Below are positions 62,045 to 64,000 of a stretch of DNA of 64,000 nucleotides, piece by piece; position 1 is the first letter of the stretch; every line of letters starts with the position of its first letter. The DNA is from Streptomyces adelaidensis. GTDB lineage: Bacteria > Actinomycetota > Actinomycetes > Streptomycetales > Streptomycetaceae. Position numbers and translations under genes: made by a program. The notes beneath the pieces were generated by a model. The model was given only the letters and a program-made list of their open reading frames with translations. It had not been told where the DNA came from and made no database searches. The stretch lies in the NCBI RefSeq assembly GCF_016598475.1, contig NZ_JAEMUX010000012.1, forward strand, positions 62,001 through 126,000, read 5' to 3'.

Positions 62045-62769
62045 GAGGCCTGGTTCTCCTGGGCGGTTCGGGTGGCGAGGAGGATCGTGAGGGCGGTGCG
62101 GTGGAGGGCGGGCAGCACGCGGCGGGCGTGGTCGAGGTACTCGGGGTGGGTGAGCAGCAGTCCGCAGGCCTTGCATTCGACGTAGGCCTGCCAGTCCTCG
62201 TCGATGAGGGCGAAGGCGTCGCAGTTGGGGCAGGGGGCGTCCTGGAGGTGGCGTTGGGGTTCGGTGCGGGTGATGGCGCGTACGCGGGCGAGGAGTTCGG
62301 CGAGCTCCTGGTGGAACTCGGCGACCCAGGGGGCGGTGACGATCCAGGGGAGGTAGGCGTCGAGCCAGGCCGCCCAGGTGTGGCCGGGGCGGATGCCGGG
62401 CGCGGGGGCGAGCCGGACGTGGCCGGCGGTCATCTCGGCCCAGCCCTTGAGGTGGGTGTCGATGGGCAGGGGGCCGCTCTGGTCGCCGCGCGTCTCGTCG
62501 TACGGGTCGGTGACCGCGCTGTTGCTGCCGGGGCCGAGCAGGTTGATGACGTCGGCGCGCAGCGGCATGGGCGAGGTGGCGCGGCCGCCGTGGATGGTGC
62601 CGGTGGTGGGGCTGCGGTCGTGCTGCAGCGAGGCCTGCAGGAGCGGCAGTTGGTAGTGCAGTTCGGCGAGCCGGGCGCGGATGCGGGAGGCGCAGCGGGA
62701 GCAGACGCGGCCCGGGCGACCGTCGGGGAGGGCGCGGCCGCAGGTGGTGACGGCGCAGCGGTCAGCCAT
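62041..62769 (-). CDS. Phage protein with two zinc-ribbon motifs
   Basis: 242 residues. An N-terminal treble-clef/ribbon (CAVTTCGRALPDGRPGRVCS, RCASR) and a C-terminal ribbon (CPNCDAFALIDEDWQAYVEC, KAC) flank a helical middle (WLDAYLPWIVTAPWVAEFHQ). Its start overlaps the next gene's end. It resembles phage proteins of unknown role, perhaps DNA-binding. Confidence 0.65.
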   Translation of the reverse strand: MADRCAVTTCGRALPDGRPGRVCSRCASRIRARLAELHYQLPLLQASLQHDRSPTTGTIHGGRATSPMPLRADVINLLGPGSNSAVTDPYDETRGDQSGPLPIDTHLKGWAEMTAGHVRLAPAPGIRPGHTWAAWLDAYLPWIVTAPWVAEFHQELAELLARVRAITRTEPQRHLQDAPCPNCDAFALIDEDWQAYVECKACGLLLTHPEYLDHARRVLPALHRTALTILLATRTAQENQAS

Positions 62770-63439
62770 GGCCGGCCTCGTCGTCGTCCAGGCGCTGGCG
62801 GTAGGCGGCGCGGACGGTGTTCTGGGTGTCGTTGACGGCGTTGGTGAACCGGTCCTGGTTCTCGGGGTTGGGGTCGAGGTCGGTGATGGCGAGGACGGCG
62901 CCGATGACGGTGGCGAGGAAGCAGCGGGGCAGGAGGACGTCGATGTACGTCTCGTGGGATTCGCTGGTGGGGTAGTAGCCGTGGAGGCGTGCGCCGATGA
63001 ACAGCTCTCCGTGTTCGCACCAGGCCTGCGGGGAGACGTAGACGGGGCCGCCCTGGACGAGGAACGGGACGGGCGGTGGGGTCGGGACAGTGGTGGTGCG
63101 GGTCAGGGTCCACAGCTGGTGTGCCTCTGCGCGGCACACGGCGCACAGGCCGTTCTGGATGTTGGAGAGGCCGCAGTTGAGGCAGTCGGTCTCGGTCTTG
63201 GTGACGGTGACGACGAGGCCGCGCATGCATGCGACGCAGGTCGCGCACAGGCCTTCGGGCAGCTCCTCGGCGGTGGGGTCGAGCTCGATGGTCTCTTCGG
63301 GGACGACGGCCAGGCGGTCACATCCGGTGTGGGTGAGGGCGCCTGGTGTGGGGGGCCCGCCGAGGGTGCGGAAGAGGTGGCGTTCGGTGGGGTGGGCGGT
63401 GGCGTAGGGGCTGTAGGGGTTCGGCGGGACCGTCTTCAT
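62762..63439 (-). CDS. Cys-rich phage protein
   Basis: 225 residues from ATG 63437-63439. Two CxxC clusters occur early: GLCATCVACMRGL and CLNCGLSNIQNGLCAVCRAE, a probable two-zinc knuckle. The second half is mixed (AWCEHGELFIGARLHGYYPT, LLPRCFLATVIGAVLAITDL). It lies upstream of the two-zinc-ribbon gene with an 8-bp overlap. Function unknown. Confidence 0.65.
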   Translation of the reverse strand: MKTVPPNPYSPYATAHPTERHLFRTLGGPPTPGALTHTGCDRLAVVPEETIELDPTAEELPEGLCATCVACMRGLVVTVTKTETDCLNCGLSNIQNGLCAVCRAEAHQLWTLTRTTTVPTPPPVPFLVQGGPVYVSPQAWCEHGELFIGARLHGYYPTSESHETYIDVLLPRCFLATVIGAVLAITDLDPNPENQDRFTNAVNDTQNTVRAAYRQRLDDDEAGHG

Positions 63440-63498
63440 GATCGTTCTTTCCGTCCGGGGAATCGGGTCATTCGTACTGGCGGGTAGGGGTCTCGCGT

Positions 63499-63537
63499 GC
63501 GTGCCTGCGGTTACCGCGCGCGCGATCGCAGGCACGC
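63499..63537. terminator. Hairpin between two early phage genes
   Basis: GCGTGCCTGCG (63499-63509) pairs perfectly with CGCAGGCACGC (63527-63537) across a 17-base alternating CG loop. It sits 18 bp after the minus-strand gene at 63556 and may end or attenuate its transcript. Confidence 0.6.
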
Positions 63538-63555
63538 GCGTGCGCGAGGCAGGGG

Positions 63556-64000
63556 TTAGTCGGGGGTGCGGGGGTGGTCGCGGAGGGCGTGGGGCGTGGT
63601 GCCCCAGCGGCGTTCGGTCTGGTCCTCGGTGACGGGGATCTCGCGGTAGGGCGTGGTGGGGAGCTGTTCGCCGGTTGTGAGGGCCCACCATCCGGCGCAG
63701 ACCATGAGGCCGAGGGGGAGGCCGCGGAAGGTGGCGACGGGGGTGTAGGCGCCGCGTGCGGAGATGGGCGCGCCCTGGTGGCAGAAGAACGGTTCGTCGT
63801 CGGGGAGCTGGGCGCCGTTGGCGTCCAGTTCGGGTGATCCGGGCCGGTAGGCGCAGTCGGCGCAGGGGGTGCGCATGACGGCGGGCGGGCGTGGGGCGCG
63901 TTCGGCGTCGCCGCAGGGGTCGTCGGTGAGGCCGATGCCTGAGCAGTGGTGGCAGGGTTCGGTGCCGTCGGTGCCGTCGGTGCCGTCGGTGCCGTCGCCG
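63556..64000 (-). CDS. Cys-rich phage protein, 5' end outside window
   Basis: An ATG at 63874-63876 would give 106 residues, but the frame stays open to the window edge with protein-like sequence: EPCHHCSGIGLTDDPCGDAE before MRTPCADCAYRPGS. So the true protein is probably longer. The upstream part contains a DGT tripeptide repeat coded by four GGTGCCGTC 9-mers (63961-63996). Several CxxC pairs suggest zinc binding. Function unknown. Confidence 0.6.
   Translation of the reverse strand, partial: GDGTDGTDGTDGTEPCHHCSGIGLTDDPCGDAERAPRPPAVMRTPCADCAYRPGSPELDANGAQLPDDEPFFCHQGAPISARGAYTPVATFRGLPLGLMVCAGWWALTTGEQLPTTPYREIPVTEDQTERRWGTTPHALRDHPRTPD

Overview
The window is Streptomyces-type actinobacterial DNA. 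It is very GC-rich, with GTG/TTG starts, long antisense open frames, DUF2330, DUF1992, HTH-WD40 and NACHT genes, and many GC-rich hairpin terminators. It divides into three parts: chromosomal genes (about 1-21.6 kb and 34.7-36.4 kb), a 13.1 kb insertion (about 21.6-34.7 kb), and the late half of a siphovirus-type prophage (38.6 kb to the window end), with a small regulator block at 36.1-38.5 kb before it.

Chromosomal part: a metallo-beta-lactamase-fold hydrolase (partial) coupled to a patatin-like lipase; an HTH/WD40 protein that has lost most of its middle; a divergent FadA5-like thiolase / CYP125-like P450 pair with KstR-like boxes between them, pointing to sterol side-chain catabolism; a GT87-PAP2 fusion membrane protein; a DUF2330 membrane protein followed by tandem repeats; an O-methyltransferase behind a palindromic operator; FHA, DUF1992 and NACHT-NTPase proteins; a gene frameshifted by a small palindromic insert; GNAT, a DHA2-type MFS pump, a peptidoglycan-binding protein and two ABM-fold monooxygenases.

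The insertion splits a HAD-phosphatase gene. Its first 45 codons and active-site Asp lie at 34.7-34.8 kb and the remaining 176 codons at 21.0-21.6 kb, and the two halves rejoin in frame through a shared CTCATG. Between them are a Tn3-family transposase (frameshifted near its N-terminus) and a compact one-strand cluster: EamA exporter with a leader peptide and hairpins, haem-oxygenase-like diiron oxidase (TTA codon 7, so probably bldA-dependent), IDO-type 2-oxoglutarate dioxygenase, DapF-like protein with Ser in place of both catalytic Cys, molybdopterin oxidoreductase, aldo-keto reductase, PLP aminotransferase and ornithine-cyclodeaminase-family reductase. Gene overlaps suggest coupled translation. 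There is no NRPS, PKS or ligase, so the likely product is a modified free amino acid or small metabolite. I do not recognise the pathway; it is the best candidate for an undescribed system.

The prophage part is read on the minus strand from 64 kb down to 38.6 kb: Zn-ribbon and small early/middle proteins, HNH, small and large terminase, portal, head morphogenesis, scaffold, capsid, head-tail connectors, tail tube, tail chaperones with a G-GGA-AAC slippery site, tape measure, distal tail, beta-helix tail spike, amidase endolysin, holin-like protein and DUF2746-like protein. A PH-domain/SHOCT gene on the opposite strand looks like a lysogenic-conversion gene. No integrase or repressor of the phage is inside the window.
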